Of a stretch of DNA of 54,588 bases, positions 24,672 to 33,661 are shown in pieces. Under the pieces are notes generated by a model. It did not search any database. It had not been told where the DNA came from and saw only the letters and a program-made list of their open reading frames with translations. Each line of letters begins with the position of its first letter. Within the stretch, counting starts at the first letter, position 1. The stretch is from Bacteroidaceae bacterium. GTDB lineage: Bacteria; Bacteroidota; Bacteroidia; Bacteroidales; Bacteroidaceae. Both the position numbers and the translations under genes were made by a program. Where the stretch lies: assembly GCA_017649485.1 (NCBI GenBank), contig JAGCGS010000029.1, positions 1 to 54,588 on the forward strand, given 5' to 3'.

Positions 24672-25705
24672 CTGCTGATTCTACGTTTGTTCAAGGCAGC
24701 CCAGTAGCGCTGCGCATTGTTCAGGTGCTCACGATAGGTGGCGGCAAAGTTGTGTGTGCCTGAGAAATCCTCCTTGGCGCACATATAGAGGTAATTATGA
24801 TGTGCATAGTTTAACACTGCATCCAGTCCCACCACTGATGGAATACGTATTGGACCAGGGGGTAAGCCCTTGTGCAGATAGGTGTTGTAGGGTGACTCAA
24901 CATTCAGATCAGAGTTGAGGATGCGACGGATGCCAAACTCCTGCAGGGCAAACTTGATGGTAGGGTCGGCCTGTAGCGGCATACCTATGCGCAGTCGGTT
25001 GTAGTACAAGCCTGCCACCGAAGGTTTTTCACCATTGTTGTTGGTCTCTTCCTCTACTATAGAAGCCAGTGTTGCTACCTCGTTTTCTGTCAGTCCCATC
25101 TCTTTCGCCTTTGCTGTGCGATTAGTGTTCCAGAACCGTTTGTGCTCGGTCTGCATTCGCTCAAAAAACTCATCCACCGATATGTCCCAATACATCTCGT
25201 AGGTCTCGGGAATAAACAGGGCAGGCATGGTTTCCTTCGTATAACCCATCTTTACCTGAAAAGCCGAGTCGTACATCAGTGTAGCAATCTCCACCGAGTC
25301 AATCATCAGTTGGTGACCCACCTGTCCGGCTAAGCGTTTCATGGTACGGGCACTGTTGATGGTAATGTTCATGGGTGTCTGGTAGCCTCGCCAGATGCGG
25401 CTGAACACATGATAGACACTCTCGCCATTGCGAATCTCATAACGTCCTGTACGGATGCTTTCAGGATAATGGCGATAGTCGCTCATCCACTTAAACCCGT
25501 GGAAGTTCTTCACATTGCCTACCTGCTGCACCTTCACATACACAGAGTCGGCTGTGTCGTCACGGTCAATATAGACGTATGCTGTTTGCTGTGGGAAGAA
25601 CTGCGGTGCCATGAAGTAGTAATAAGCCGCACCGCCGATGGCACAAGCCATCAGTACCAAGGCGACAAATACGCCGAGAAGGATGTGTATAGTGCGTTTC
25701 TTCAT
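24668..25705 (-). CDS. mltG: Endolytic murein transglycosylase MltG
   Basis: An inner-membrane lytic transglycosylase that cuts nascent glycan strands. The 345 residues include a single N-terminal membrane helix (about 8-33), a LysM-like region and the YceG catalytic domain. The catalytic glutamate lies in ASIVEEETNN (Glu218-220), followed by the conserved GLYYNRLRIGMPLQADPT and the LPPGPIRIPS segment. It is first in an operon with nudC (4-base overlap) and starts 11 bases downstream of tRNA-Thr on the same strand, so it may be co-transcribed with it. Confidence 0.93.
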   Translation of the reverse strand: MKKRTIHILLGVFVALVLMACAIGGAAYYYFMAPQFFPQQTAYVYIDRDDTADSVYVKVQQVGNVKNFHGFKWMSDYRHYPESIRTGRYEIRNGESVYHVFSRIWRGYQTPMNITINSARTMKRLAGQVGHQLMIDSVEIATLMYDSAFQVKMGYTKETMPALFIPETYEMYWDISVDEFFERMQTEHKRFWNTNRTAKAKEMGLTENEVATLASIVEEETNNNGEKPSVAGLYYNRLRIGMPLQADPTIKFALQEFGIRRILNSDLNVESPYNTYLHKGLPPGPIRIPSVVGLDAVLNYAHHNYLYMCAKEDFSGTHNFAATYREHLNNAQRYWAALNKRRISR

Positions 25706-25716
25706 TGCGAGTATTG

Positions 25717-25789
25717 AGCCACTTGCCAGACTTGAACTGGCGACCTACGCGTTACGAATGCGTTGCTCTACCGACTGAGCTAAAGTGGC
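25717..25789 (-). tRNA. tRNA-Thr (anticodon CGU)
   Basis: The 73-nt tRNA on the minus strand has a perfect 7-bp acceptor stem (GCCACTT/AAGTGGC), D arm AGCTCAGTCGGTAGAGC, anticodon CGT (complement at 25754-25756) in a TTCGTAA loop, and T arm CAGTTCAAGTCTG. The top pair of the anticodon stem next to the loop is A-C. CCA is not encoded. Confidence 0.93.
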
Positions 25790-25820
25790 GATGCATGAGC
25801 TTCTATCGCTTTTGCGACTG

Positions 25821-25850
25821 CAAAGGTACTGCTTTATTTGGAATGACAAA
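25821..25850 (-). promoter_or_regulatory. Promoter of tRNA-Thr(CGU), possibly also mltG-nudC
   Basis: On the minus strand TACCTTTG (25821-25828) matches the -7 box, with TTTG (25847-25850) 18 bases upstream as a possible -33 element. Confidence 0.65.
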
Positions 25851-25892
25851 AAGAATTCCTCCTTTTTTTGCGAAAAAAGCTCATGCTCTTAT

Positions 25893-27161
25893 TTATTTTA
25901 TAATGCTATTAATACGGCTCTGATAGAACTGACGGAAATCACTCCATTTATAATAGGGGAACATGTCTGTTGGTACAGGCAATTTGGCCTCGTCGCCATT
26001 CAGTAAGCACTTTACCAGAACATCATCAGCTCCCTTCTTGCCACGATAGAACACCAGCTGAATGTTAGAAGCCTTGCAGGTTTCCCAGTTCTGGTAGATA
26101 TTCTTCACCTCATACGGATCTTCAGGATCAAGGTCGGCACCGTTAATGCCCATCAATACTGTCAGTGGACCGATGCAGGTGTCATGCCCAAAGCGCAGGT
26201 CAGAGATATGGTCACTGCTGCCATTGATGGCGGCGTCTGCTTTCTTCAAAATATCTTCCAAGATAGGTATCATGTTATACTGTCCAGCAAATACCCATGA
26301 GTACGAACCTAAGTTCGACTGTTCCCAACGATCCACAATCTCCTGGTCGCTAATGATATTACCCATCATGCCCACATGATTAATACTGGGTAACGAGGTA
26401 TAGAGATTGATAAGGTTATTGCCCAGCGTTTCAGGTCTGCCAGGTAAACCCTCAGTGCTGGTGAACACACGCTGGACAATCTTCTCAGGCAGAGAGTTGT
26501 CGCTTTGGAACTTGTCTCGGTTGCTCTCATATCGAGGCCTGTCAGGTCTGGGGAAGTTATGTTTCACAGGATTCTGTCCGTCAGTAGGCACCACACCATC
26601 CAAAGTAAAGCGCGATGACTGCTCACGTATTTCGATTTCTGGGTTGCATTGTACTAACTCTTGGCAGAATGCCGCCATGCTGATGACACATCGGCCAGAT
26701 AATGATGAAATGGCCAGTACTTTGCCGCCTTTCTTGAATACCTGCGGGAAGTTGTTGTACATCGTTCGGGCTATAAACTGGTGCTGATCCCATCCTAATT
26801 GTGTCAGCTCACTCACACCGGTCATCAGCTCTTGCTTGGCTGTCATGAACTTGCCATAGAAAGCCTCGCCCTCTTGAGTTAGCTGGTGCCTGTTATGGGC
26901 AGTGGTCAGTAAGGTATCCAGATCCTTGTAAAGTTGGTCACTCCAATAGTAGCGGGAACCATGACGGGCATAATGACTGATATAAAAAGGCTTGTAGCCT
27001 TTGGGTGCCTTCGTCAACTTACTTACTTTCTGCTCATAAGGATAATCGTTTCCGTATGCTTTCCACGGGTCAGCCTTCAATTGGTCGAAAGCATCATTGC
27101 CTTGTGCCCATGAAGCCAAGGCAAAGATTGCCATAAAGAGAGTAATGAGATGTCTTTTCAT
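25893..27161 (-). CDS. Secreted histidine acid phosphatase (MINPP/phytase-like)
   Basis: A 422-residue exported protein with a signal peptide (MKRHLITLFMAIFALASWAQ). The branch-2 histidine phosphatase signature RHGSR is at 66-70 and the second active-site motif reads FGHDT (His326, Asp327). MINPP-type enzymes have HAE at this place whereas acid phosphatases and phytases of the HD type have HD, so a phosphomonoesterase or phytase acting on inositol phosphates or other organic phosphates is likely. It has its own promoter (TATATTTG at 27188-27195). Confidence 0.82.
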   Translation of the reverse strand: MKRHLITLFMAIFALASWAQGNDAFDQLKADPWKAYGNDYPYEQKVSKLTKAPKGYKPFYISHYARHGSRYYWSDQLYKDLDTLLTTAHNRHQLTQEGEAFYGKFMTAKQELMTGVSELTQLGWDQHQFIARTMYNNFPQVFKKGGKVLAISSLSGRCVISMAAFCQELVQCNPEIEIREQSSRFTLDGVVPTDGQNPVKHNFPRPDRPRYESNRDKFQSDNSLPEKIVQRVFTSTEGLPGRPETLGNNLINLYTSLPSINHVGMMGNIISDQEIVDRWEQSNLGSYSWVFAGQYNMIPILEDILKKADAAINGSSDHISDLRFGHDTCIGPLTVLMGINGADLDPEDPYEVKNIYQNWETCKASNIQLVFYRGKKGADDVLVKCLLNGDEAKLPVPTDMFPYYKWSDFRQFYQSRINSIIK

Positions 27162-27187
27162 ATCGCTTTTTTATTAATTATTGTGTG

Positions 27188-27226
27188 CAAATATAGAAAG
27201 ATTTCCAAACAAATGTGCTATTTTTG
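27188..27226. promoter_or_regulatory. Divergent -7 boxes between the phosphatase and acetyltransferase genes
   Basis: TATATTTG on the minus strand (27188-27195) faces the phosphatase. TATTTTTG on the plus strand (27219-27226) faces the acetyltransferase 24 bases before its ATG. Confidence 0.6.
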
Positions 27227-27249
27227 CAGGAAATTATCAGTATGATTGT

Positions 27250-28038
27250 ATGATAGAGCTAACATTTCATAGGGAAAGTGTTTGCATGGGTGATGATGCT
27301 GGTAACGGAATCCAGCATATAATGATGCCAGATGATGCAGTACTTGAAGACTTGATTCATGTGATTCTTCATGGAGGCTGTGGCAATGAGTGGCCAATCC
27401 CATATACGGGTGGTCATGCTATGTGGGCGTTAAAGTCAAATATAGGCATATTGGCTTATTTGTGCGATGATGCTGAATTGGTTCTTTATGCCGAGATAGA
27501 CAGAAAGACTCCTCTGAAAGGTCTTGGATTGGTGAGTACTTTTGGAGCTCGCATAGAAGAAAAAGACTTTTTTGATGTGGCTGATTATGATGATATTGAT
27601 GATTTGATCCGTTTAAGAATAGCATTTCTTACGGAAGACTCTGGCACTCTGACACAATCTCAGCAGATAAGTATTGAACGGCAGTTATCACCCTATTTTG
27701 AGCGTAATCTGGGCAATAGGCTGGTGGCTTTCGTGGCGAAAGACAAGGGTAAGATTGTGTCAGTAGCCTATCTGCTTATCATCGAGATGCCCGCCAATTT
27801 GAGACTTCCAAGCGGACTGTTTGGAGAAGTTTTGAACGTTTATACTGAAAGAGAATATCGTGGCAAGGGATTGTGTACTAAATTGCTGAAGAATCTTTTG
27901 GAATACGCTAAGGCTAAAGGTTTGGGCTGTGTTGACTTAAGTGCAACAGATAAAGGTTATCCCATTTATAAAAGATTAGGTTTTGTTGACAAAATCTCTA
28001 AATATAGAGACATGAGAATTAATATAAACGAAAGGTAA
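27250..28038 (+). CDS. GNAT-family acetyltransferase with an unrecognised N-terminal domain
   Basis: A 262-residue protein from the chosen ATG (MIELTFHRESV); an upstream in-frame TTG overlaps the promoter and was rejected. Residues 1 to about 92 form a beta-rich, acidic domain with a conserved-looking GGCGNEWPIPYTGG segment that I cannot assign. The C-terminal part, from about 100, is a GNAT acyltransferase: YTEREYRGKGLCTKLLKNLL is the acetyl-CoA-binding motif A and YPIYKRLGF is motif B. The substrate is unknown. The TfoX-like gene starts 7 bases later, so they form an operon. Confidence 0.8.
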   Translation: MIELTFHRESVCMGDDAGNGIQHIMMPDDAVLEDLIHVILHGGCGNEWPIPYTGGHAMWALKSNIGILAYLCDDAELVLYAEIDRKTPLKGLGLVSTFGARIEEKDFFDVADYDDIDDLIRLRIAFLTEDSGTLTQSQQISIERQLSPYFERNLGNRLVAFVAKDKGKIVSVAYLLIIEMPANLRLPSGLFGEVLNVYTEREYRGKGLCTKLLKNLLEYAKAKGLGCVDLSATDKGYPIYKRLGFVDKISKYRDMRININER

Positions 28039-28045
28039 AGATATA

Positions 28046-28375
28046 ATGGCAAGCAATAAAGAATTTGTTCAATACATAGTAGACCAGTGTGCAGGTGCAG
28101 GAGAAATAACTGCCAAGAAGATGTTCGGGGATTATGGCATTTATTGTAATGGCAAAATCTTTGGCTTGATCTGCGATGATAGATTCTATGTAAAGCCCAC
28201 CGAGGCAGGTCTGGCATTATTGAAAACTATAGACCTGCGTCCACCTTACGAGGGAGCAAAAGATTATTATTATATAGACGATGTAGATGATCATGATTAT
28301 CTTTCTCGTTTAGTACGTGCAACATACAAAGAACTACTTGAACCAAAACCGAAGAAGGGAGGGAAACAAAAATGA
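28046..28375 (+). CDS. TfoX/Sxy N-terminal domain protein
   Basis: A 109-residue protein consisting of just the TfoX_N domain, with the characteristic KKMFGDYGIYCNGKIFGL and the later YYYIDDVDD. In E. coli and Haemophilus the full-length Sxy/TfoX promotes competence gene expression. The stand-alone domain is common in Bacteroidetes and has no established role. It ends in a lysine-rich tail that overlaps the DUF1294 start by 4 bases. Confidence 0.85.
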   Translation: MASNKEFVQYIVDQCAGAGEITAKKMFGDYGIYCNGKIFGLICDDRFYVKPTEAGLALLKTIDLRPPYEGAKDYYYIDDVDDHDYLSRLVRATYKELLEPKPKKGGKQK

Positions 28376-28659
28376 CACAAATACTGACCTTAGCCATCAT
28401 TTACCTTACTGTCATCAATGTGATAACGTTCTTTGTATATGGCATCGATAAGTTTAAGGCCAAACGTGCCAAATGGAGAATACCAGAAGCCTCATTACTC
28501 CTATTGGCTTTTATTGGTGGCAGCATAGGTGCTTGGTTAGGTATGAATGTTTGGCATCACAAGACCTTGCACAAGAAGTTTAAGTATGGCATTCCCTTAA
28601 TTTTGTTAGTCCATATTGCTGTAGCTGTTTTCTTGTATTGGAAAGTCTGTTTCAATTGA
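28372..28659 (+). CDS. DUF1294 small membrane protein
   Basis: A 95-residue membrane protein with two or three helices and the DUF1294 hallmarks YGIDKFKAKRAKWRIPE and GGSIGAWLGMNVWHHKT. Function is unknown. It is translationally coupled to the TfoX-like gene. Confidence 0.85.
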   Translation: MTQILTLAIIYLTVINVITFFVYGIDKFKAKRAKWRIPEASLLLLAFIGGSIGAWLGMNVWHHKTLHKKFKYGIPLILLVHIAVAVFLYWKVCFN

Positions 28660-28705
28660 TTTCTGTTCACTGGCGATAAAACGATGAGTTTTTTTGTTTT
28701 ATTTT

Positions 28706-28737
28706 TTTGTCTATTTGATAGAATTGTTCTACTTTTG
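28706..28737 (+). promoter_or_regulatory. Promoter of the porin/symporter operon
   Basis: TTTG at 28706-28709, 20 bases, then TACTTTTG at 28730-28737. This is a full match to the Bacteroidetes consensus, 40 bases ahead of the porin start. Confidence 0.8.
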
Positions 28738-28776
28738 CCGTCGAATAGTTTTTATTGATACAAAATTTTTGACAAA

Positions 28777-29862
28777 ATGAAAATTTACACATGCAAATGG
28801 AGAGTGCTGGCAGTGATGATATCACTCACAACAAGTCTGTCAGTAATGTCCCAGCAAAGCCAAGGTGAGCCCGATTGGATGGCAGATCTTACCTCACGTA
28901 TTACCTTAAATGGTTATGCCCAGGGTGGCTGGAGTTATCAAAACCCGAATGGCAAAGACCAAAACGCTTTTAACCTAAAGCGAACCCTACTTTGGGCAAA
29001 GGCAAGAATCACTGATAGATGGTCATTTCTGTTCATGCACGACTTTTCAAGTGTGGTTCAGGAGTTCTATACTGACTTCCGGGTAACAAAAGGTAATGAG
29101 ATGACGGTGCGTTTAGGCCAGTTCAAGCATTCTTACTCCATGGAGAATCCTCTGTCACCTACGCAGTTGGAGTTGATTGATGTCTATTCCCAAGCTGTAT
29201 TATATCTTGCAGGTGAAGGTCCCGACCCCTTACAAGGTGTAAACTATGGTCGCGATATGGGTATAGAAATATATGGTGACTTGGCGGAAGGCTTGCTCCA
29301 TTACGAACTCGCTTTGATGAGCGGACAAGGCATAAATCGCAAAGATCAGAATAATCAGAAGGACTTTATAGCTAAGCTGGAACTTCGTCCTATCGATGGG
29401 CTACGTTTAGTAGCATCGGGATATCTGGGTACAGGAAATGCGGTAGGTACAGCCGCTTGGAATCCTGACATACAGATTGGTGACAACTACAAGCGTAATC
29501 GTTATAGTGTCGGTGCAGAGTATAAGACTCAAGCCTATACTGGCAGTAAATACAAGGAGGCACGTCCCGCTTCCATCCGTGCTGAATGGCTGGGAGGTGA
29601 AGATGGTAAGGTAGGCTCAAGAGGTGGGTACATCACCACCAGTATCCCTGTGGTGGATGCCCTCGATGTAGTGGCAAGTGCTGAAACTTATGATCGCAAT
29701 ACCAAGGTGGAAGGATGGGATCAGACCAACCTCACCATTGGACTGCAGTACTGGTTTTACAAGAAGTGCCGCATGCAACTGCAATACACTCGTTGCCTTT
29801 TAGGCGATCAATTAGGAAAAGATTATAATTGGCTTCAAGCTCAAGTTCAAGTAGCATTCTAA
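28777..29862 (+). CDS. Outer-membrane porin (OprO/OprP-like)
   Basis: A 361-residue beta-barrel porin with a signal peptide ending near SVMSQQ. Alternating amphipathic strands run from ITLNGYAQGGWSY to the C-terminal AQVQVAF, which ends in Phe as outer-membrane barrels do. The FNLKRTLLWAKARITDRW and RLGQFKHSYSMENPLSP segments are like those of the phosphate-selective porin O/P family. The symporter gene follows after 4 bases, so this channel may feed it across the outer membrane. The solute is unknown. Confidence 0.8.
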   Translation: MKIYTCKWRVLAVMISLTTSLSVMSQQSQGEPDWMADLTSRITLNGYAQGGWSYQNPNGKDQNAFNLKRTLLWAKARITDRWSFLFMHDFSSVVQEFYTDFRVTKGNEMTVRLGQFKHSYSMENPLSPTQLELIDVYSQAVLYLAGEGPDPLQGVNYGRDMGIEIYGDLAEGLLHYELALMSGQGINRKDQNNQKDFIAKLELRPIDGLRLVASGYLGTGNAVGTAAWNPDIQIGDNYKRNRYSVGAEYKTQAYTGSKYKEARPASIRAEWLGGEDGKVGSRGGYITTSIPVVDALDVVASAETYDRNTKVEGWDQTNLTIGLQYWFYKKCRMQLQYTRCLLGDQLGKDYNWLQAQVQVAF

Positions 29863-29866
29863 GATT

Positions 29867-31408
29867 ATGGTAATAAAAGTTTTATTGACGATTGTTTTTT
29901 TGGCTGTTATGATAGGAGTGGGTATTTATACCCGCAAACAGGCCAGTAGTGTGGAAGGTTTCGTATTGGGTGGTCGTGCTGTAGGCCCATGGCTAACGGC
30001 ATTTGCTTTCGGAACTAGTTATTTCTCAGCTGTGGTATTTGTAGGCTATGCTGGTCAGTTCGGATGGAAATATGGTTTGTCTTCGGCGTGGATAGGTATT
30101 GGCAATGCTGTGATAGGTTCTCTGTTGGCATGGCTATTGTTGGGACGACGTACCAAGCTGATGACGCAGCATATTGAGAGTAGAACCATGCCAGATTTCT
30201 TCGGTACCCGTTTTGCAGATCAAGGTTTGCGTGTGGCAGCGTCCATTATAGCTTTTGTCTTTCTCATCCCTTATACCGCTGGTGTATATAAAGGCATCTC
30301 GACACTCTTCGAGATGGGCTTCGGCATTCCATACGAATATTGTGTTATCATCATGGCTATCCTAACCGCTGTCTATGTTATTTTAGGTGGCTACAAGGCT
30401 ACAGCCATGAATGATTTTATTCAAGGTATTATTATGCTCTTTGGCATTGTGGCTGTGATCATTGCTGTGATTGCCGCACAAGGTGGACTCACCGAAGCAG
30501 TATCCAAACTTTCCGTACTCCCAGCAGATGGTAGCACCGAGGCGGGTTCTGGTGGTTTCACTTCACTCTTTGGACCTGATCCTTGGGGACTTCTGGGTGT
30601 TGTAGTCCTTACTTCATTAGGTACGATGGGCTTACCTCAGATGGTTGGTAAGTTCTATTCCATTACTGACGAGAGTGCCATTAAACGTGGTACCATTATC
30701 TCCACAGTCTTCGCATTCATTGTGGCTGGAGGTTGTTATTTCTTAGGCGGATTCGGACGCCTTTACGACCCTGTGGTAGTGAACGGTAAAATCGCCTTTG
30801 ACTCCATCGTACCTGCTATGCTCGTAACACTGCCTGATGCACTCATCGCTCTTGTGGTCCTATTAGTGCTTTCTGCTTCTATGTCAACATTAGCATCTTT
30901 GGTGCTTACTTCATCCAGTACTATGACACTTGACCTCATCTATCGTGACAAGAAATCTCTTCCAGGAGAGGTTGAAGAGGGTAGCATCGATGATATCGTG
31001 TCCGAGAAGATTGAACGTCGCAAAGTGGTGGTAATGCGTGTGTTAATCATGTTCTTTATCGCTATTTCTTTGTTGATAGCCCTCAATCCTCCTACCTTTA
31101 TCGCCCAACTTATGGGTATCTCGTGGGGCGCTTTGGCTGGGGCTTTCTTAGCACCGTTTATGTTGGGCCTATACTCTCGTAGTGTTACTACTTCTTCTGT
31201 ATGGGCTTGCTTCATTTGGGGTGTTGGTCTCACGGTAGTCAACATGCTTATTGGCAACCCTATCAACCCTATCAATTGCGGTGCTATAGCCATGGTAGGC
31301 GGTTTCCCTGTAGTTTGGATTGTGAGCCTTTTTACCAAGAAGCTGCCTAAGAACTTGGTGGATACGATCTTTGAGTGTTATGCTCACCCCAAACACGAGA
31401 GCGTATGA
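29867..31408 (+). CDS. Sodium:solute symporter (SSF family)
   Basis: A 513-residue inner-membrane symporter with about 13 predicted helices. The family signatures VEGFVLGGRAVGPWLTAFAF near the start, GGYKATAMNDFIQG in the middle and SASMSTLASLVLTSSS toward the end match the SSF/PutP superfamily, including the Na+-site serine/threonine-rich helix. The substrate (amino acid, sugar or organic acid) cannot be read. It depends on a sodium gradient such as that built by the NQR pump in this window. It overlaps the following esterase gene by 4 bases. Confidence 0.88.
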   Translation: MVIKVLLTIVFLAVMIGVGIYTRKQASSVEGFVLGGRAVGPWLTAFAFGTSYFSAVVFVGYAGQFGWKYGLSSAWIGIGNAVIGSLLAWLLLGRRTKLMTQHIESRTMPDFFGTRFADQGLRVAASIIAFVFLIPYTAGVYKGISTLFEMGFGIPYEYCVIIMAILTAVYVILGGYKATAMNDFIQGIIMLFGIVAVIIAVIAAQGGLTEAVSKLSVLPADGSTEAGSGGFTSLFGPDPWGLLGVVVLTSLGTMGLPQMVGKFYSITDESAIKRGTIISTVFAFIVAGGCYFLGGFGRLYDPVVVNGKIAFDSIVPAMLVTLPDALIALVVLLVLSASMSTLASLVLTSSSTMTLDLIYRDKKSLPGEVEEGSIDDIVSEKIERRKVVVMRVLIMFFIAISLLIALNPPTFIAQLMGISWGALAGAFLAPFMLGLYSRSVTTSSVWACFIWGVGLTVVNMLIGNPINPINCGAIAMVGGFPVVWIVSLFTKKLPKNLVDTIFECYAHPKHESV

Positions 31409-31992
31409 AGAAGATATTGTTCCTGCATGGTTTCTTTGCCAGTGGCCAATGTATTCCATCTTTGGCATTGCAGGAGGCATTAGCTGGCAAAGTTCATGTG
31501 TTGGCACCTGATTTGTCTATACATCCTCAGGAGTCTTTGGAACTCATTAAAAATATTATTAAACAGGAAAAACCAGATTTGCTGATAGGCAATAGTTGTG
31601 GTGCATTCTATGCCCAAATGGTGGCATCTATAACTGGACTGTCAGCCTTGTTAGGCAATCCGCATTTCAAAATGTCGAGTTTCCTAATGCAGCGGGTGGG
31701 GGAGCATCAGTTTAAATCGCCACGAAGGGATGGTAACCAGCAGTTTGTGATTGATGAGAATTTGATTGCTGAGTTTACTAAAATGGAAGCTGTTCAGTTC
31801 AAAAACTGCAATCCTTTGTTTAAGGATCGAGTCTGGGGGATATTTGGTGAACAGGATACCTTGGCACACTTTGAGCCACTGTTCTTGGAACATTACAGTC
31901 AGTCGTTCCACTTTCCGGGAGGGCATACACCCACAGCAGATGAGGTCAAAAACTGGTATGTGCCATTGGCAGAGAAAATGTTGAACATCTAA
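31405..31992 (+). CDS. YqiA/YcfP-type alpha/beta hydrolase
   Basis: A 195-residue esterase-like protein. The ATG overlapping the symporter stop (ATGA at 31405) was chosen over an upstream TTG. It has FLHGFFASG at the oxyanion position, nucleophile Ser in GNSCGAFYAQ, the acid in GEQDTLAHF and the histidine in FPGGHTPT. It is a paralogue of the N-terminal half of the fusion at 2099-3106. The biological substrate is unknown. Confidence 0.8.
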   Translation: MKKILFLHGFFASGQCIPSLALQEALAGKVHVLAPDLSIHPQESLELIKNIIKQEKPDLLIGNSCGAFYAQMVASITGLSALLGNPHFKMSSFLMQRVGEHQFKSPRRDGNQQFVIDENLIAEFTKMEAVQFKNCNPLFKDRVWGIFGEQDTLAHFEPLFLEHYSQSFHFPGGHTPTADEVKNWYVPLAEKMLNI

Positions 31993-32003
31993 AATAAACA
32001 ATT

Positions 32004-32567
32004 ATGAAAAGTTTTGAAGCTAAACCGTGGATACTTCCACAACCAGTGCTGATTATCGGCACGTATGATAAAGATGGTAAGCCGAATGCTATGAATGCCG
32101 CGTGGGGCGGGCAATGGGATATGCGTGAAATCATGATTTCATTAGGCTCTCATGCTACTACTGATAACCTAGCTTTAAATCCAGAGTTTACAGTTGCTTT
32201 CGCTAATGTTGAGACAATGGTTGCTGCGGACTATGTAGGTATTGTAAGTGGTAGGAATGTGCCTGATAAGGTGGAAAAGACTGGGTGGACTATAGAAAAA
32301 GCTCCACATGTTAATGCTCCTGTATTCACAGATTTCCCATTGACCATGGAATGTCGTGTTGCCCAGAAAATTGATGAGACTGCGACAGGTTATTATATGG
32401 TTGCAGAAATTGTAAATGTTTTGTGCAAAGAGGAGTACTTGGCTGAAGATGGCTACCCCAATGTGGAGAAAATGGGATTGATTACTTTTGATCCCGTACA
32501 CCATAATTATATACAACTCGGAAACAGTGTTGGTAATGCTTTCTCTATTGGCAAACAATTGAAATAG
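32004..32567 (+). CDS. Flavin reductase-like (FMN-binding split barrel) protein
   Basis: A 187-residue flavoprotein of the DIM6/NTAB flavin reductase family. The start KPWILPQPVLIIGTYD and the segment NAMNAAWGGQWD, followed by TDNLALNPEFTVAF, are typical, as is the late GNSVGNAFSIGK. It probably binds FMN and reduces flavins or small electrophiles. A damaged nitroreductase gene follows after 6 bases. Confidence 0.87.
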   Translation: MKSFEAKPWILPQPVLIIGTYDKDGKPNAMNAAWGGQWDMREIMISLGSHATTDNLALNPEFTVAFANVETMVAADYVGIVSGRNVPDKVEKTGWTIEKAPHVNAPVFTDFPLTMECRVAQKIDETATGYYMVAEIVNVLCKEEYLAEDGYPNVEKMGLITFDPVHHNYIQLGNSVGNAFSIGKQLK

Positions 32568-32573
32568 ATCAGA

Positions 32574-33260
32574 ATGACAATTCAAGAAGCTATTAAAGCC
32601 CGTCACAGTGTGAGGGCTTATAAAGAACAACCTTTATCAGCAGATGTTGTTAAGGTGCTTGAAGAGGAGATTGCATCTGTAAACCGTCAAGGTAATTTAC
32701 ATATTCAGATTATTCTTGACGAGCCAAAAGCTTTTCAATGACCGTTGGCAAAGTATGGAAAGTTCAGAGGGGTAGGCAATTATCTGGTTATGGCAGGTAA
32801 GATGGCTGATGACTTAGATGAACGTATCGGCTACTATGGAGAGCATCTGGTGCTGTTGGCACAGATGCTTGGCTTGAATACTTGTTGGGCGGGACTCAGT
32901 TATTCGAAGGTGCCAGGAACTTATGTGTTGGATAAAGATGAGAAGATTGCCTGCTATATTGCCCTTGGCTATGGCGAAACTCAAGGGGTAACACATAGAA
33001 TCAAGACTGTGGAACAAGTGAGTAATATTAGTAACAATACACCCGCTTGGTTCTTAAAGGGTGTTGAGGCAGCCCTATTAGCTCCTACAGCGGTGAATCA
33101 GCAGAAGTTCTCATTTGAGTATGTCGGCGTGGATAACGGGATTCACCAAGTGATTGCTCGTAAAGGTTTTTCATTGATAGGCTATACTCAGATGGATTTG
33201 GGCATCGCGAAGTATCACTTTGAAATTGGAGCTGGCAAAGAGAACTTTAAGTGGATATAA
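32574..33260 (+). pseudogene. Nitroreductase family gene interrupted by an in-frame TGA
   Basis: Reading from the ATG at 32574 gives MTIQEAIKARHSVRAY, the classic nitroreductase start, through codon 55. A TGA follows at 32739-32741, after which the same frame continues without a shift as PLAKYGKFRGVGNYLVMAGK, GEHLVLLAQMLGLNTCW and on to 33260. The restored protein would have 228 residues, the normal length for this FMN-dependent oxidoreductase family. A single nonsense substitution is the simplest explanation. Readthrough or a sequencing error are alternatives, and I see no clear SECIS-like hairpin. The downstream part could start internally but would lack the FMN-binding N-terminus. Confidence 0.82.
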
Positions 33261-33281
33261 TAATCAATAAATCATATAAAT

Positions 33282-33575
33282 ATGAAGTTTGTAATAACAG
33301 CTTATGATGGAGAAGGAAAACTGGATAAGAGGATGGAGGTACGCCCTCGTCACTTTGAAGGTATGGAGAAAATGAAAGAACACACGATTTGTGCTGGTGC
33401 TATATTAGATGAGAATGGCAAGATGAAAGGTTCTGTTCTAGTCATGGAGTTTCAGAACCGTGTGGAACTGGACAATTATCTCGCTAACGAACCATATATA
33501 CAGGAGCATGTATGGGAGAAGGTTGTTGTTGAGCGGATGAATGTAGCTATCCTTAACGGTGAGATGCAAAAGTAA
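33282..33575 (+). CDS. YciI-like protein
   Basis: A 97-residue YCII-family protein, a small ferredoxin-like fold dimer. The conserved histidine lies in RPRHFEGMEKMKE and the acidic segment in LANEPYIQEHVWEKV. Enzymatic activity has been shown only for some members. It lies 21 bases after the damaged nitroreductase, in the same direction. Confidence 0.82.
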   Translation: MKFVITAYDGEGKLDKRMEVRPRHFEGMEKMKEHTICAGAILDENGKMKGSVLVMEFQNRVELDNYLANEPYIQEHVWEKVVVERMNVAILNGEMQK

Positions 33576-33661
33576 ATAGATTAAACTTTGAAACTTGTCG
33601 AATATACTAAGCAATAATGGCAAGATATGCATTCTTAAAAAGTATATGAGAAGATTCTCGC

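Noticed and set aside
32739-32741. Selenocysteine codon in the nitroreductase
   Set aside because: Nitroreductases do not use Sec at this place, and I see no convincing SECIS hairpin right after the TGA.
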